This document shows, piece by piece, positions 7,658 through 15,131 of a stretch of DNA of 42,208 nucleotides. The DNA comes from JBAZJI01 sp964596325 (lineage in GTDB: Bacteria > Patescibacteriota > Minisyncoccia > Minisyncoccales > JAGOPM01): the NCBI GenBank assembly GCA_964596325.1, contig CAZQSQ010000006.1:1-42208 (forward strand), read 5' to 3'. A program made the translations under genes and the position numbers. The notes under the pieces are model-generated. The model was not told where the DNA came from. It searched no databases and worked only from the letters and a program-made list of their open reading frames with translations. Each line of letters begins with the position of its first letter. The stretch's first letter is position 1.

Positions 7658-9091
7658 TTAATTAGGAAGCTCCTCCCAAGAGATAATTTGATAGTGGTCG
7701 GCCGCCAGAGGAAAATGAGGGGGAGGGGCATACATCAGGTTGGAGTCATAATAAAGGTCACGATATTTATAGCCAGTGCCATCGGTGTAGGCAAATCCAT
7801 AGCGCTCAAATGTTCCAATCATACCAACGAGTTCTAGCCGGTTTTTGTTATGTTGCCCGCAGCCGCTGCCATAATAATAGCGCCCCACGCGGCCATATTG
7901 GGCAATGGCCGCAGCATCAATTTTCAGATCATTATTGCTGAATAGTCCGACATTAATATTTTTTTGGGCAATAAGTCCGACAACATCCCGTCCGTCATAA
8001 TAGGTGTAAGTAAGGTTTTGATTGATGGTAATGCTGGTGCGCGTAGAGGTAGTATCGGGAAATCGGGCGGCTGCAATCGTAAGTCGATTATTATTAACCT
8101 GGCCGTCAATCCAAAGATTATCCTCGACAAAAATTATTCCGTTGGAAGGGTAAGCATAATTATTGATATATTCTTCGCCATTGGTGCTTTTAATGCTCCA
8201 AGTGCCCCAGTCATCTTGCCATAATTCATTGCTACAGCCACCTGAGGCTTTTTCCAACCGGTTAACTTTGTAAATATCATAAGTGCCATTATTTTTAAGG
8301 ACGATATGATACCCCAGACTTCCGCTATGGGCAAAGTATTTTCCGCTGGTGGAATTGGCAATTGTTTTAAGATTACCTAAATCCCCAGTGAGGCCGGGAA
8401 AATCCAAAATCGGCACGGGAAATTTCCTTCCAGCCATAAAAACATCCGAGCGGTTGGGTACGCTATTAGGTGGCAGGGGATCGATCGGCGAGGTGTGGGT
8501 ATGTACGCCAAATTCATTTCCTCCGTAGTGATCCGGATCATTATAAGAGGCGACCGCCGAGGTGATTATCCCATGTGCAACGGCGTCAAATCGTATTCCG
8601 CCGTTAGAGTGTATAGGGCCATAAGTTTCCGTACCTGAACCGAAGCGTAAATTGGCATTGGCCGCCACTGCGTATTGCGAAAATGAGGGGATGGCCAAAA
8701 CCGCCTTAATTTTTCTTTTGATTGAGCTTTCATTAGCTGGTTGTCCGGTTGCTTGAATACTAACAATACTGGAGCCGGTGGCGGCCGGGCTGATTTCCAA
8801 GGAAAATGTCCCTAAGAGATTGCCGTTTTTATCTTTGACTTGATGAATATAGGGGCCGGTGCTTGTTGTGCCGTCTTGATAATCAGTTGCGGCATGGGCG
8901 AGGTGCCAGCGGTAGTAATTTACACCCGATTCGGCTAATTGCAGGGCCAGTTCGCGTTTTTCTTGGTAGCGCGCAGCGCGGACATTGTAAGTGGCGAAGC
9001 TTGTAAAGCCGACTATCAATAATATGGCGACAAATAAAACAAACATTGTCTGCAAAATAGTCGAGCCTTTGGCGGTAGTTTGGTGGTTCAT
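7658..9091 (-). CDS. PilX-like pilus assembly protein with large extracellular domain
   Basis: A basic N-terminus is followed by one membrane helix (about residues 14-33) and the segment ARYQEKRELALQLAESGVNYY, typical of PilX/GspK-like pilus-associated proteins. The processing site is atypical (KG before STILQ, no Glu at +5). The remaining ~430 residues are extracellular, rich in Asn, Gly, Thr and Tyr, with ANANLRFGSGTETYGPIHSNGGI. This looks like a beta-rich domain seen in PilX-like proteins of diderm-poor lineages. It is the last gene of a three-gene operon; its start overlaps the previous stop by 4 bp (ATGA). It is likely a minor pilus-tip component. Confidence 0.75.
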   Translation of the reverse strand: MNHQTTAKGSTILQTMFVLFVAILLIVGFTSFATYNVRAARYQEKRELALQLAESGVNYYRWHLAHAATDYQDGTTSTGPYIHQVKDKNGNLLGTFSLEISPAATGSSIVSIQATGQPANESSIKRKIKAVLAIPSFSQYAVAANANLRFGSGTETYGPIHSNGGIRFDAVAHGIITSAVASYNDPDHYGGNEFGVHTHTSPIDPLPPNSVPNRSDVFMAGRKFPVPILDFPGLTGDLGNLKTIANSTSGKYFAHSGSLGYHIVLKNNGTYDIYKVNRLEKASGGCSNELWQDDWGTWSIKSTNGEEYINNYAYPSNGIIFVEDNLWIDGQVNNNRLTIAAARFPDTTSTRTSITINQNLTYTYYDGRDVVGLIAQKNINVGLFSNNDLKIDAAAIAQYGRVGRYYYGSGCGQHNKNRLELVGMIGTFERYGFAYTDGTGYKYRDLYYDSNLMYAPPPHFPLAADHYQIISWEELPN

Positions 9092-9705
9092 AAATTATCT
9101 TTTAAGTTTCGGAGCATGGCATGGGTGGTCATAATTACCGTGAGAGGCTGTTGGTTTCCTTCTTGGGTTTTTATTAATATTTCAATTTTAATCAGGCGAA
9201 TATCCATCATATTGAGCGGATAGGAGAGTGGGGAGGTGCTGCTCGTTCCATTGTAATTGGCATTGTAATAAGTGAATATCGGTGTGGAAGTATTAAAGAC
9301 CTTGCCGACTAAAATAGAATTAACTTCCGGTGCCGAATAGCTTATTGGTTGGGTGCTGGTAATTGGTTTGATAATTCCGCGTCGTAATGTATTGGAACCG
9401 TCTACAAAATAGCGGACCTGTTCTTTATATTTATCGCCATCAACATCGGCAAAAAATGTTAGGCTGCTACTTGAGGCCAGGGTAACTGGATAGGCCCCGT
9501 TAGAAGCATAAGAAGCATTTCTGATATCTTTTGTCATTTGAGTGAAGGCCCTTTTTGTTTCTTTTTGCGCATCCAAATTTTCTTGGATAAGCTTTCCAAA
9601 GCTAAAAATATTTCTTTGCAGGAGAGCAAAAGAAACGGTAATGACAATTAATATGCCTAAGGAGGCTAGGATTTCTACGAGACTAAAACCTTTTTTCTTT
9701 GCCAT
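9088..9705 (-). CDS. Minor prepilin, PilW/GspJ-like
   Basis: A type III signal peptide, KKKG then FSLVEILASLGILIVI, with Glu at +5 of the mature protein, marks it as a substrate of the prepilin peptidase. The helix runs on as LLQRNIFSFGKLIQENLDAQ, followed by TQMTKDIRNASYAS, a phrase typical of GspJ/PilW-type minor pseudopilins. At 205 residues it is normal for that class. It sits between the large prepilin (1 bp away) and the PilX-like gene (4-bp overlap). Minor pilins prime assembly and cap the tip of the fibre. Confidence 0.88.
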   Translation of the reverse strand: MAKKKGFSLVEILASLGILIVITVSFALLQRNIFSFGKLIQENLDAQKETKRAFTQMTKDIRNASYASNGAYPVTLASSSSLTFFADVDGDKYKEQVRYFVDGSNTLRRGIIKPITSTQPISYSAPEVNSILVGKVFNTSTPIFTYYNANYNGTSSTSPLSYPLNMMDIRLIKIEILIKTQEGNQQPLTVIMTTHAMLRNLKDNL

Positions 9706-9706
9706 A

Positions 9707-11503
9707 TTATTCAGGCATTAATTTAATTTCCGTTTGCTGCCAAGCACTGCTGATACTAGTTGTCACACTGGTGCTGACATAGCCGGATTTTTCGACTTGG
9801 ATTATATAAGTCCCGTTGCTTAAGCCTTGAAAATGGGTTTGGCCGGGAGGCATGCAGGCCGTGGTGAAAGTAAAAGAAATTTCGGCCACATTGGGCGTAG
9901 TAGTAGGCGTTACGCTAGATAAAAATACTTTATAGCGAAAATAGCGGTCGCCATTATGTAAGGAATTAATGGTGTTGTTGGTGGCAGTATAGTAAGTGGC
10001 AGAAGTCCCATCCGGACCTTTATATGTAAAGGTGCTTGAGGAGCTCGTAGCTGTGGCAATTTGGAATTTCACGCTATCTGTGCCATTTTCCGGTTGTTGG
10101 TCAGTTGGATTCCATAAAATATTATGGAAATTACTGGCGGCGCCAGTGTCAAAAGTTGATGATTCGAGCCAGCCGTCGGAGGCATAATTTTCTCCGCTTT
10201 TGGCTAGCTTTATCTCTCCGACAGGGTCGCTGCCGCTGATCGTGCCGCTTTGTTGGTAATAGCGGTTAATTTCAGAGAATATTTCTTGGCCGGCCCCGCC
10301 GCTCCAATCTGTTTGGTGCAAGAACCCGCGGCCAGTGCTTCCCGTGCTCAAAACCGTTTCTGATTGGGTTAAAGAAACAGTTGCCCCGGAGATCGGTAAC
10401 AGGGTGGCCGCATCCTTGATGTTGATTAATAGAGTATTGGGGTTAAGCGGACCAAGTACTAGTTTTACTTCTTTTAGCCCTCCGGGAGCCAAGTTAAGTA
10501 GGGCGGAGGGAATGGTGCCGATAAGATCGTAGGCATTTGACTGCAGCGTTATCGTATAATCGTCCCATTCCAATTCCTGAAATGTTTTTTGTCCTGAAGC
10601 ATCGGTTTGGCTCGTAGTTGTAAATTTGAATGTGGAGGGATCAGTTCCAATTATTTTGGCACCGGTTAGATTAAGCCCGACATTGGCAATCGGGTTGCAT
10701 GCCGGGTCAAGCGAAAAGACATTTATTCTTCCCAGACTGTCAATGGCAAAACTGATTTGGGTAATTTGCTGCCAAAGCACCGTAGCGGGCGGCTTAACCG
10801 GGTGGGGAAGGCTGGTGGTTACGGCGTAGGTTTTGTCGGTTGAATATCCCGGTTTAGTCACGGAGATATTATAAGCTTCTGTCCCGGTCGGCGCATCAAC
10901 TATTTGCAAGTAGCCATTGTTGTCGGTTACTTCTAAAATATTTATAGTTGAAGTTCCTGTATTGTTGGTGATAGTCACAAAAGCTTGCGGTAGTGGTTGG
11001 CCATTTGCATTGAACACTCGCACAAAAAGAGATCCGTTATTGGCATTAGATTCGAGATTTTTTGCAGCTACGTAGGTAGTTAAAAAGATATTATTCAGTT
11101 CCGGATGTTCGGGAGCCCCGATTTCAATTTCGACCAATTTGTAATCAGCGGGGGAAAGATCGGCTGGGGAGGTAGTTACTGTGCCGTCAAAAGGATCATC
11201 AATAGTTCTGACGGTTGTAGTAACATTAAAAGTCGTATTATCTCGGGCGAGTTGCTGAAAACGCGGTATTATGCCCGGGGGTAAGCCATTTTCAATGCCA
11301 ACACTGGCATAGGGCATATTGCGCACAATCTCCATCTGCTCATTGGCGAGTGCCAGGGCCGAGGAACGGAGTTTGGCAAAGCTTGAGGCTGAAAGGATTG
11401 AGGTGTAGCTTTGGTAAATCATGGTCGCCACGATGGCAAAAAGGGTGATGCCGACCACAGCCTCAACCAAAGAAAATCCCTTGCGAAAAAAATGCGTGCG
11501 CAT
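9707..11503 (-). CDS. Giant prepilin with repeated carboxypeptidase-regulatory-like domains (candidate pilus-tip adhesin)
   Basis: The N-terminus MRTHFFRKG then FSLVEAVVGITLFAIVATMI is a canonical prepilin leader with Glu at +5. The body is 598 residues, three to four times usual pilin size. After a pilin-like part (to about residue 155) come repeated beta-sandwich segments of the carboxypeptidase-regulatory/Ig-like kind: about 158-240 (GSLFVRVFNANGQPLPQAFV), 255-350, 355-400, and a last one ending at the C-terminus (GLSNGTYIIQVEKSGYVST). Between them, about 405-555, lies a Ser/Thr/Gly-rich domain with two aromatic-rich strands. It heads an operon of three pilin-type genes. A tip-adhesin role is inferred from architecture. 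Confidence 0.85.
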   Translation of the reverse strand: MRTHFFRKGFSLVEAVVGITLFAIVATMIYQSYTSILSASSFAKLRSSALALANEQMEIVRNMPYASVGIENGLPPGIIPRFQQLARDNTTFNVTTTVRTIDDPFDGTVTTSPADLSPADYKLVEIEIGAPEHPELNNIFLTTYVAAKNLESNANNGSLFVRVFNANGQPLPQAFVTITNNTGTSTINILEVTDNNGYLQIVDAPTGTEAYNISVTKPGYSTDKTYAVTTSLPHPVKPPATVLWQQITQISFAIDSLGRINVFSLDPACNPIANVGLNLTGAKIIGTDPSTFKFTTTSQTDASGQKTFQELEWDDYTITLQSNAYDLIGTIPSALLNLAPGGLKEVKLVLGPLNPNTLLINIKDAATLLPISGATVSLTQSETVLSTGSTGRGFLHQTDWSGGAGQEIFSEINRYYQQSGTISGSDPVGEIKLAKSGENYASDGWLESSTFDTGAASNFHNILWNPTDQQPENGTDSVKFQIATATSSSSTFTYKGPDGTSATYYTATNNTINSLHNGDRYFRYKVFLSSVTPTTTPNVAEISFTFTTACMPPGQTHFQGLSNGTYIIQVEKSGYVSTSVTTSISSAWQQTEIKLMPE

Positions 11504-11519
11504 AATGTGCCTTGCTTAT

Positions 11520-11548
11520 ATTTTACAATATTTTTTGAGATTTTTGAA
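11520..11548 (-). promoter_or_regulatory. Promoter of the minor pilin operon
   Basis: On the minus strand, TTCAAA and TAAAAT are 17 bp apart; an AAGG box lies about 8 bp before the ATG at 11503. It is back-to-back with the plus-strand promoter at 11556-11584, all within 86 bp. Confidence 0.45.
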
Positions 11549-11555
11549 CGCACTG

Positions 11556-11584
11556 TTGAAAAGTGATGAGGCAAGCTATATGAT
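11556..11584 (+). promoter_or_regulatory. Promoter of the GGR-family gene; -10 box 5 bp before ATG
   Basis: TTGAAA, 17 bp, TATGAT: five of six consensus bases in each box with ideal spacing. The -10 ends at 11584 and the ATG is at 11590, so the start site must fall on or next to the A of the ATG. This predicts a leaderless mRNA, in line with the absence of a Shine-Dalgarno box. Confidence 0.65.
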
Positions 11585-11589
11585 GCAGT

Positions 11590-12534
11590 ATGAAAAAAAA
11601 TAACCTTGCCATTGTCGGAGCGGGGATTTGCGGTTTATATGCTGCTTATCGTTTGGCCCAGAAGGGGTTTGAAGTGACTGTTTTTGAAAAAAAATCCGCA
11701 CCTTTCGGTAAAGTTTGTTCTGGTTTGATCTCGGCAAGGCTGGGAAATTTTATTAAAATCGAAAAGGATTTTGTTTTGAACCAGATTGATAAGTGTTTGA
11801 TAAATTATCCGCAAAAACAGGTTGAATTAACAATGGAGCCAGTACATTATGTTTTGGACAGGAATAAGATCAACCAAAGATTAATGGACCTAGGCAGGCA
11901 AGCAGGCGTTAATTATCAGTTTGGCCGGGAGATTGTGGAGATTCCTCCAGGTTTTTCTCAGTATATTTTTTGCGATGGGGCGTATTCACGGGCCGAAAAG
12001 GAATTAGCCATGGCTAGTGGAGATTTTTATCTTGGCATCCAGTTTATCAGTGAGGAAAAAGATAGCCAAAATTATGTCCAAACTTGGGCGCATAAAAGCG
12101 GTTTTTATTGGCGGATACCAAGGGGCCGGGATGTGGAATACGGAGTCATGGGTGAGGCTAAGGGCCTGATGGATTCTTTTGAAAAATCTTGCCAAGAAAA
12201 AAAATGGCCCTACCAGCGGGAAAAAATTCATTCTGCCCTTATTCCCCATGGCTTAAGAAAAGTAGTTTCTGGTAATATGGCGGTCTGCGGGGATGCGGCC
12301 GGGCTTTGCAAGCCTTGGAGTGGGGGAGGAGTAATTTGGGGCCTGACCGCCGCCGATATTCTAGCTGAAAATTTTCCAGATTTAGAAAAATATAATAAAA
12401 AAATACAGGCCCTTTTTCGGCCTGCTATCGCCCGTGGCAATTTGGCTAAAAAGTTAACGGGTTTCCTGGGGTTTAATTTGCCTTTTTTACTTCCAGCCAG
12501 ATACCGGCGGGATAATGATTTTCCGCTTTTATGA
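11590..12534 (+). CDS. Geranylgeranyl-reductase-family FAD-dependent oxidoreductase
   Basis: The N-terminal Rossmann motif VGAGICGLYAAYRLAQKGF, ending in an acidic strand (VFEKK), binds FAD. Near residue 37 is VCSGLIS, the Cys-Gly type motif of the GGR family. At about 170-190 is FYWRIPRG followed by GVMG, matching the family's YxWxFP...GxG substrate motif. The late CGDAAGLCKPWSGGGV closes the FAD site. Such enzymes saturate isoprenoid or other polyprenyl double bonds. Many CPR bacteria lack isoprenoid synthesis, so the substrate is uncertain and may come from a host. Its stop abuts that of the convergent serine dehydratase. The predicted mRNA is leaderless. Confidence 0.85.
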   Translation: MKKNNLAIVGAGICGLYAAYRLAQKGFEVTVFEKKSAPFGKVCSGLISARLGNFIKIEKDFVLNQIDKCLINYPQKQVELTMEPVHYVLDRNKINQRLMDLGRQAGVNYQFGREIVEIPPGFSQYIFCDGAYSRAEKELAMASGDFYLGIQFISEEKDSQNYVQTWAHKSGFYWRIPRGRDVEYGVMGEAKGLMDSFEKSCQEKKWPYQREKIHSALIPHGLRKVVSGNMAVCGDAAGLCKPWSGGGVIWGLTAADILAENFPDLEKYNKKIQALFRPAIARGNLAKKLTGFLGFNLPFLLPARYRRDNDFPLL

Positions 12535-13878
12535 TTTGGTTGGCCGGTGGCTGAGTATCTTTTTAGTGTATTCGACACCGGTTTTTGTTCGGGCTAAGCC
12601 GCCGCGGCTTGTTTCTCTGAAGGCAATGCTCATTTCTCGGCCCACACCCATCATAGCGTCAAGAACCTCATCTAAATAAATTACAAAATTAATCCCCGCT
12701 AAAGTCATGGCCGCCGAGGCAATGGCCATGTTGGCATATAAACCATTCCTTTGGATACAGGGTACAGCTACAATTCCCCCAACTGGGTCACAGACCAAAC
12801 CAAGGGCATTGCCCAAGGCCAATCCAGCCGCATTATCAATTTTATCTACTGAGCCGCCTTGGATATATGTAATAGCCCCGGCCGCCATGGCTGAAGCCAC
12901 GCCACATTCGGCTTGGCAGCCGGCTTCGGCGCCGGCCAGCGTGGCTCTAATAGCGGCAGTTAAGCCAATAGCCGAGGCAATCAATAGGGCATTTATAATA
13001 TGTTCTTCGCTTATTTGTCGATTTTCCCAAAGAGAATAAAGACAGCCAGCTAAAATTCCGGCCGAGCCGGCCGTGGGGATGGCTACTATTTGGCCCATAG
13101 AAACATTGCGCTCGCCAATAGCCATAGCATAAGCCATGGCATTTTTAGTCAAATCATTGAGTAAAAAAAGATTGTCAGCCTTTTTCATTAGGTTGGCATC
13201 TCCGCCGCAAAGCCCTTGGAGCATTTTGTCTTTGAGCTTAACGTTTTCCGTAATGCCTCGTTTCATGATGTGCCAAATTTCAATCATTGATTGGCGGATC
13301 TCAATTTCATTTTTTCCACTCAAATCCTTTTCCCGGGCGATTAAAATATCGATTATTTTATCGGGAGTTTTGTCGTAGTCTTTAATAAAACCAGTAAAAG
13401 AATAAAATGGATCTTTTTGGCTAAGGCTTTTGATACTGGTCCTTTCTTTGCTATAGTCGGTGGTTTGGGCGTTTACAAAGTCTTTAGTAATGGCGCGGCC
13501 CCCGCCCAAAGAAATGCCCAAAATATGCACAAAGTTATCTTTGTAGTGCATTTTTATTTCGGCGGTATTTGGGTGGTATTTTTTGTTATGCTGTTTGGAA
13601 ATTTTATACTTGACTCCTAAGCTGTCGGCAATTGAAAAGGATTCTTTGAGCTTTTCTTCATAACAAGAAATGCCTAGGCAGCCGGCTAAAATAGCTTTGT
13701 CGGTACTATGGCCTTCGCCGGTATCGGCAAAAGAATTGAAAAGCGTAATTTCGATAATTTCCGGTCGATTTTTTAATTTAGCAAAAGCTTCCTTCCCGAT
13801 TTGATTTGCCCCCGCGGTGTGCGAGGAGGAAGGGCCGACCATAATAGGGCCGGCAATATCAAAAAGTGAAATGGACAT
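12529..13878 (-). CDS. sdaA: L-serine ammonia-lyase (L-serine dehydratase), single-chain Fe-S type
   Basis: The enzyme converts L-serine to pyruvate and ammonia in the cytoplasm with an oxygen-sensitive [4Fe-4S] cluster. The beta domain covers about residues 1-150 (IAGPIMVGPSSSHTAGA, then HSTDKAILAG). The alpha domain covers about 165-449, with the cluster cysteines in GCQAECG (about 318), LVCDPVGG (about 361) and VPCIQRN (about 371). SMGQIVAIPTAGSAGI and the final TSRGGLARTKTG are also present. Length and domain order match the fused single-chain form. It stands alone and convergent with the GGR-family gene (6-bp overlap). It would supply pyruvate from amino acids. Confidence 0.96.
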   Translation of the reverse strand: MSISLFDIAGPIMVGPSSSHTAGANQIGKEAFAKLKNRPEIIEITLFNSFADTGEGHSTDKAILAGCLGISCYEEKLKESFSIADSLGVKYKISKQHNKKYHPNTAEIKMHYKDNFVHILGISLGGGRAITKDFVNAQTTDYSKERTSIKSLSQKDPFYSFTGFIKDYDKTPDKIIDILIAREKDLSGKNEIEIRQSMIEIWHIMKRGITENVKLKDKMLQGLCGGDANLMKKADNLFLLNDLTKNAMAYAMAIGERNVSMGQIVAIPTAGSAGILAGCLYSLWENRQISEEHIINALLIASAIGLTAAIRATLAGAEAGCQAECGVASAMAAGAITYIQGGSVDKIDNAAGLALGNALGLVCDPVGGIVAVPCIQRNGLYANMAIASAAMTLAGINFVIYLDEVLDAMMGVGREMSIAFRETSRGGLARTKTGVEYTKKILSHRPTKS

Positions 13879-13993
13879 AAATGGATGCTTCTTTATTGTA
13901 TGCTACTGCCCGGATCTGGCAAGTTTTGGGCCTTGGGTAAGGGGGCTATTTATGTTTTAAGGTATTTTTGCTAATCTGATTTAGTAAAATCTT

Positions 13994-14083
13994 GGAGGGG
14001 TGGCTGAGTGGCCGAAGGCGCCGCACTCGAAATGCGGTATCGGGGCAACCCGATCGTGGGTTCAAATCCCACCCCCTCCGCCA
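13994..14083 (+). tRNA. tRNA-Ser(CGA)
   Basis: Acceptor GGAGGGG/CCCCTCC, anticodon loop CTCGAAA (CGA, reads UCG), a long class II variable arm TATCGGGGCAACCCGAT, T-arm GTGGG/TTCAAAT/CCCAC, discriminator G, CCA encoded at 14081-14083. Followed by a hairpin and a second copy of its 3' end at 14181-14199. Confidence 0.95.
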
Positions 14084-14199
14084 GAAAAGAATTGCGCGAC
14101 TGGCGCAGTTCTTTGGAGGCGGAAATAAGCAGGATGGGATTTGAAACAGGTGCTGGCAAATTCAGCAGAATTTGTCAGTGAATCCCACCCCCTCCGCCA
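14065..14199 (+). repeat. tRNA-Ser tail cassette: 19-bp direct repeat with inverted copy between
   Basis: AATCCCACCCCCTCCGCCA occurs at 14065-14083 (end of the tRNA) and again, identical, at 14181-14199. Between them: a 12-bp stem-loop (14086-14097 with 14103-14114), then an 11-bp exact inverted T-arm copy TGGGATTTGAA at 14135-14145, then a 10-bp hairpin (TGGCAAATTC with GAATTTGTCA). The whole 14131-14191 stretch can fold into one long stem whose 3' strand is the copied tRNA end. Confidence 0.85.
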
Positions 14200-14218
14200 A
14201 TTTGAATAATAGCGCTTC

Positions 14219-14581
14219 ATGAAAATTATATTGCCAGACTCCAAAGAGATAAAAAGATATCGGGGGGAGGGAGGGTACCAAGTATCCTCAGTAAGTTTGC
14301 CTATTGGTAAAATGGTGGAGAAAATGGCTTTTTTAGAAGTAGTCATTCCGGCCGGTTCTAAGGCCAGTGAGCACTATCATGAACATTTTACGGAAGTCTT
14401 TTATTTATTAACGCCCATGCGCGCCAAGTTTAATGGGCAGGAGTATAACTTGCCATCTGGGTCCTTGGTTGTGTTAGATCCCGGTGATAGGCATGAAGAA
14501 TATGCGGACAAGGAAAATATTTGTTATCTGGTTTTTAAGCTGCCCGAAGTTGAAAATGATAAAATTTTGACTGGAAAATAA
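14219..14581 (+). CDS. Single-domain cupin protein
   Basis: The 120-residue protein is one cupin barrel. Motif 1 is GSKASEHYHEHFTEVFYLL (about residues 44-62), with the two His and the Glu expected as metal ligands. Motif 2 is PSGSLVVLDPGDRHEE (about 79-94), ending in the third His. The fold serves isomerases, dioxygenases and ligand sensors alike, so substrate and reaction cannot be called. It stands alone between the tRNA-Ser cassette and a terminator. Confidence 0.8.
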   Translation: MKIILPDSKEIKRYRGEGGYQVSSVSLPIGKMVEKMAFLEVVIPAGSKASEHYHEHFTEVFYLLTPMRAKFNGQEYNLPSGSLVVLDPGDRHEEYADKENICYLVFKLPEVENDKILTGK

Positions 14582-14607
14582 TTAGTTTCTGGCTTGCCCA
14601 AAAGCCC

Positions 14608-14639
14608 AAAAAGTGCTACAAATACTGGTAGCGCTTTTT
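14608..14639 (+). terminator. Terminator after the cupin gene
   Basis: AAAAAGTGCTAC pairs with GTAGCGCTTTTT (one G-U), followed directly by the next gene's start region. TTGCCC at 14594-14599 and TACAAA at 14617-14622, 17 bp apart, might be a promoter embedded in the hairpin for the following gene. Confidence 0.75.
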
Positions 14640-14649
14640 GCGAAAAACT

Positions 14650-15114
14650 ATGGAGCAAATGCTTTCTTTGGCTATTGGTTTGGGGGCCATTTCTTTTTTA
14701 ACCTCTTTAATACTTCTGCTTTATTGCCTTAAAATTGGTAGCCGGGTTACTAAATTTTTCAAGAAAGGGGATGCTAATTTCGAAGCTATGCTTGACCGCC
14801 AAGTCAGGGATTTGGTGCGCCAAGACGAGGAAATGAAGGCAATCCGCAAAGAAATGTCTATCCTCAAAGAGTTTTCCCAGATAAGCTTCCGAAAAATGGC
14901 TTTTATGCGTTTTAATCCTTTTCAGGATGTGGGCAGCGATCAGAGTTTTGTCATGTCGCTGCTGGACGCCAATAATAGCGGCATAGTTTTGACCAGTCAC
15001 TTTGGCCGGGATTTTAATAAGATTTATGCCAAGCCGATTGTGGAAGGCAAATGCGAATATCAACTTTCAGAGGAAGAAAAGAAGGTTTTAGCTGAAGCGA
15101 TTGCCAAGCGGTAA
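14650..15114 (+). CDS. DUF4446 family membrane-anchored protein
   Basis: An N-terminal membrane helix (about residues 5-27) precedes a coiled coil (about 35-75, LDRQVRDLVRQDEEMKAIRKE) and a small globular domain with MAFMRFNPFQDVGSDQSFVMSLLDANNSG and the late YAKPIVEG...LSEEEKK. These are the hallmark phrases of DUF4446, a family of unknown function found near cell-division and chromosome genes in Gram-positive bacteria. I use the ATG at 14650, because the TTG at 14638 lies inside the preceding terminator. infB follows 17 bp after the stop. Confidence 0.85.
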   Translation: MEQMLSLAIGLGAISFLTSLILLLYCLKIGSRVTKFFKKGDANFEAMLDRQVRDLVRQDEEMKAIRKEMSILKEFSQISFRKMAFMRFNPFQDVGSDQSFVMSLLDANNSGIVLTSHFGRDFNKIYAKPIVEGKCEYQLSEEEKKVLAEAIAKR

Positions 15115-15131
15115 AATCATTTGAGTAAATT

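Noticed and set aside
14065..14199. Attachment sites of a classical integrative element
   Set aside because: The direct repeats enclose only about 100 bp with no integrase; a miniature or decayed element remains possible and is discussed as a finding.
14062..14346. Minus-strand frame over tRNA-Ser and the cupin start
   Set aside because: It is antisense to the tRNA and to a well-supported cupin gene.
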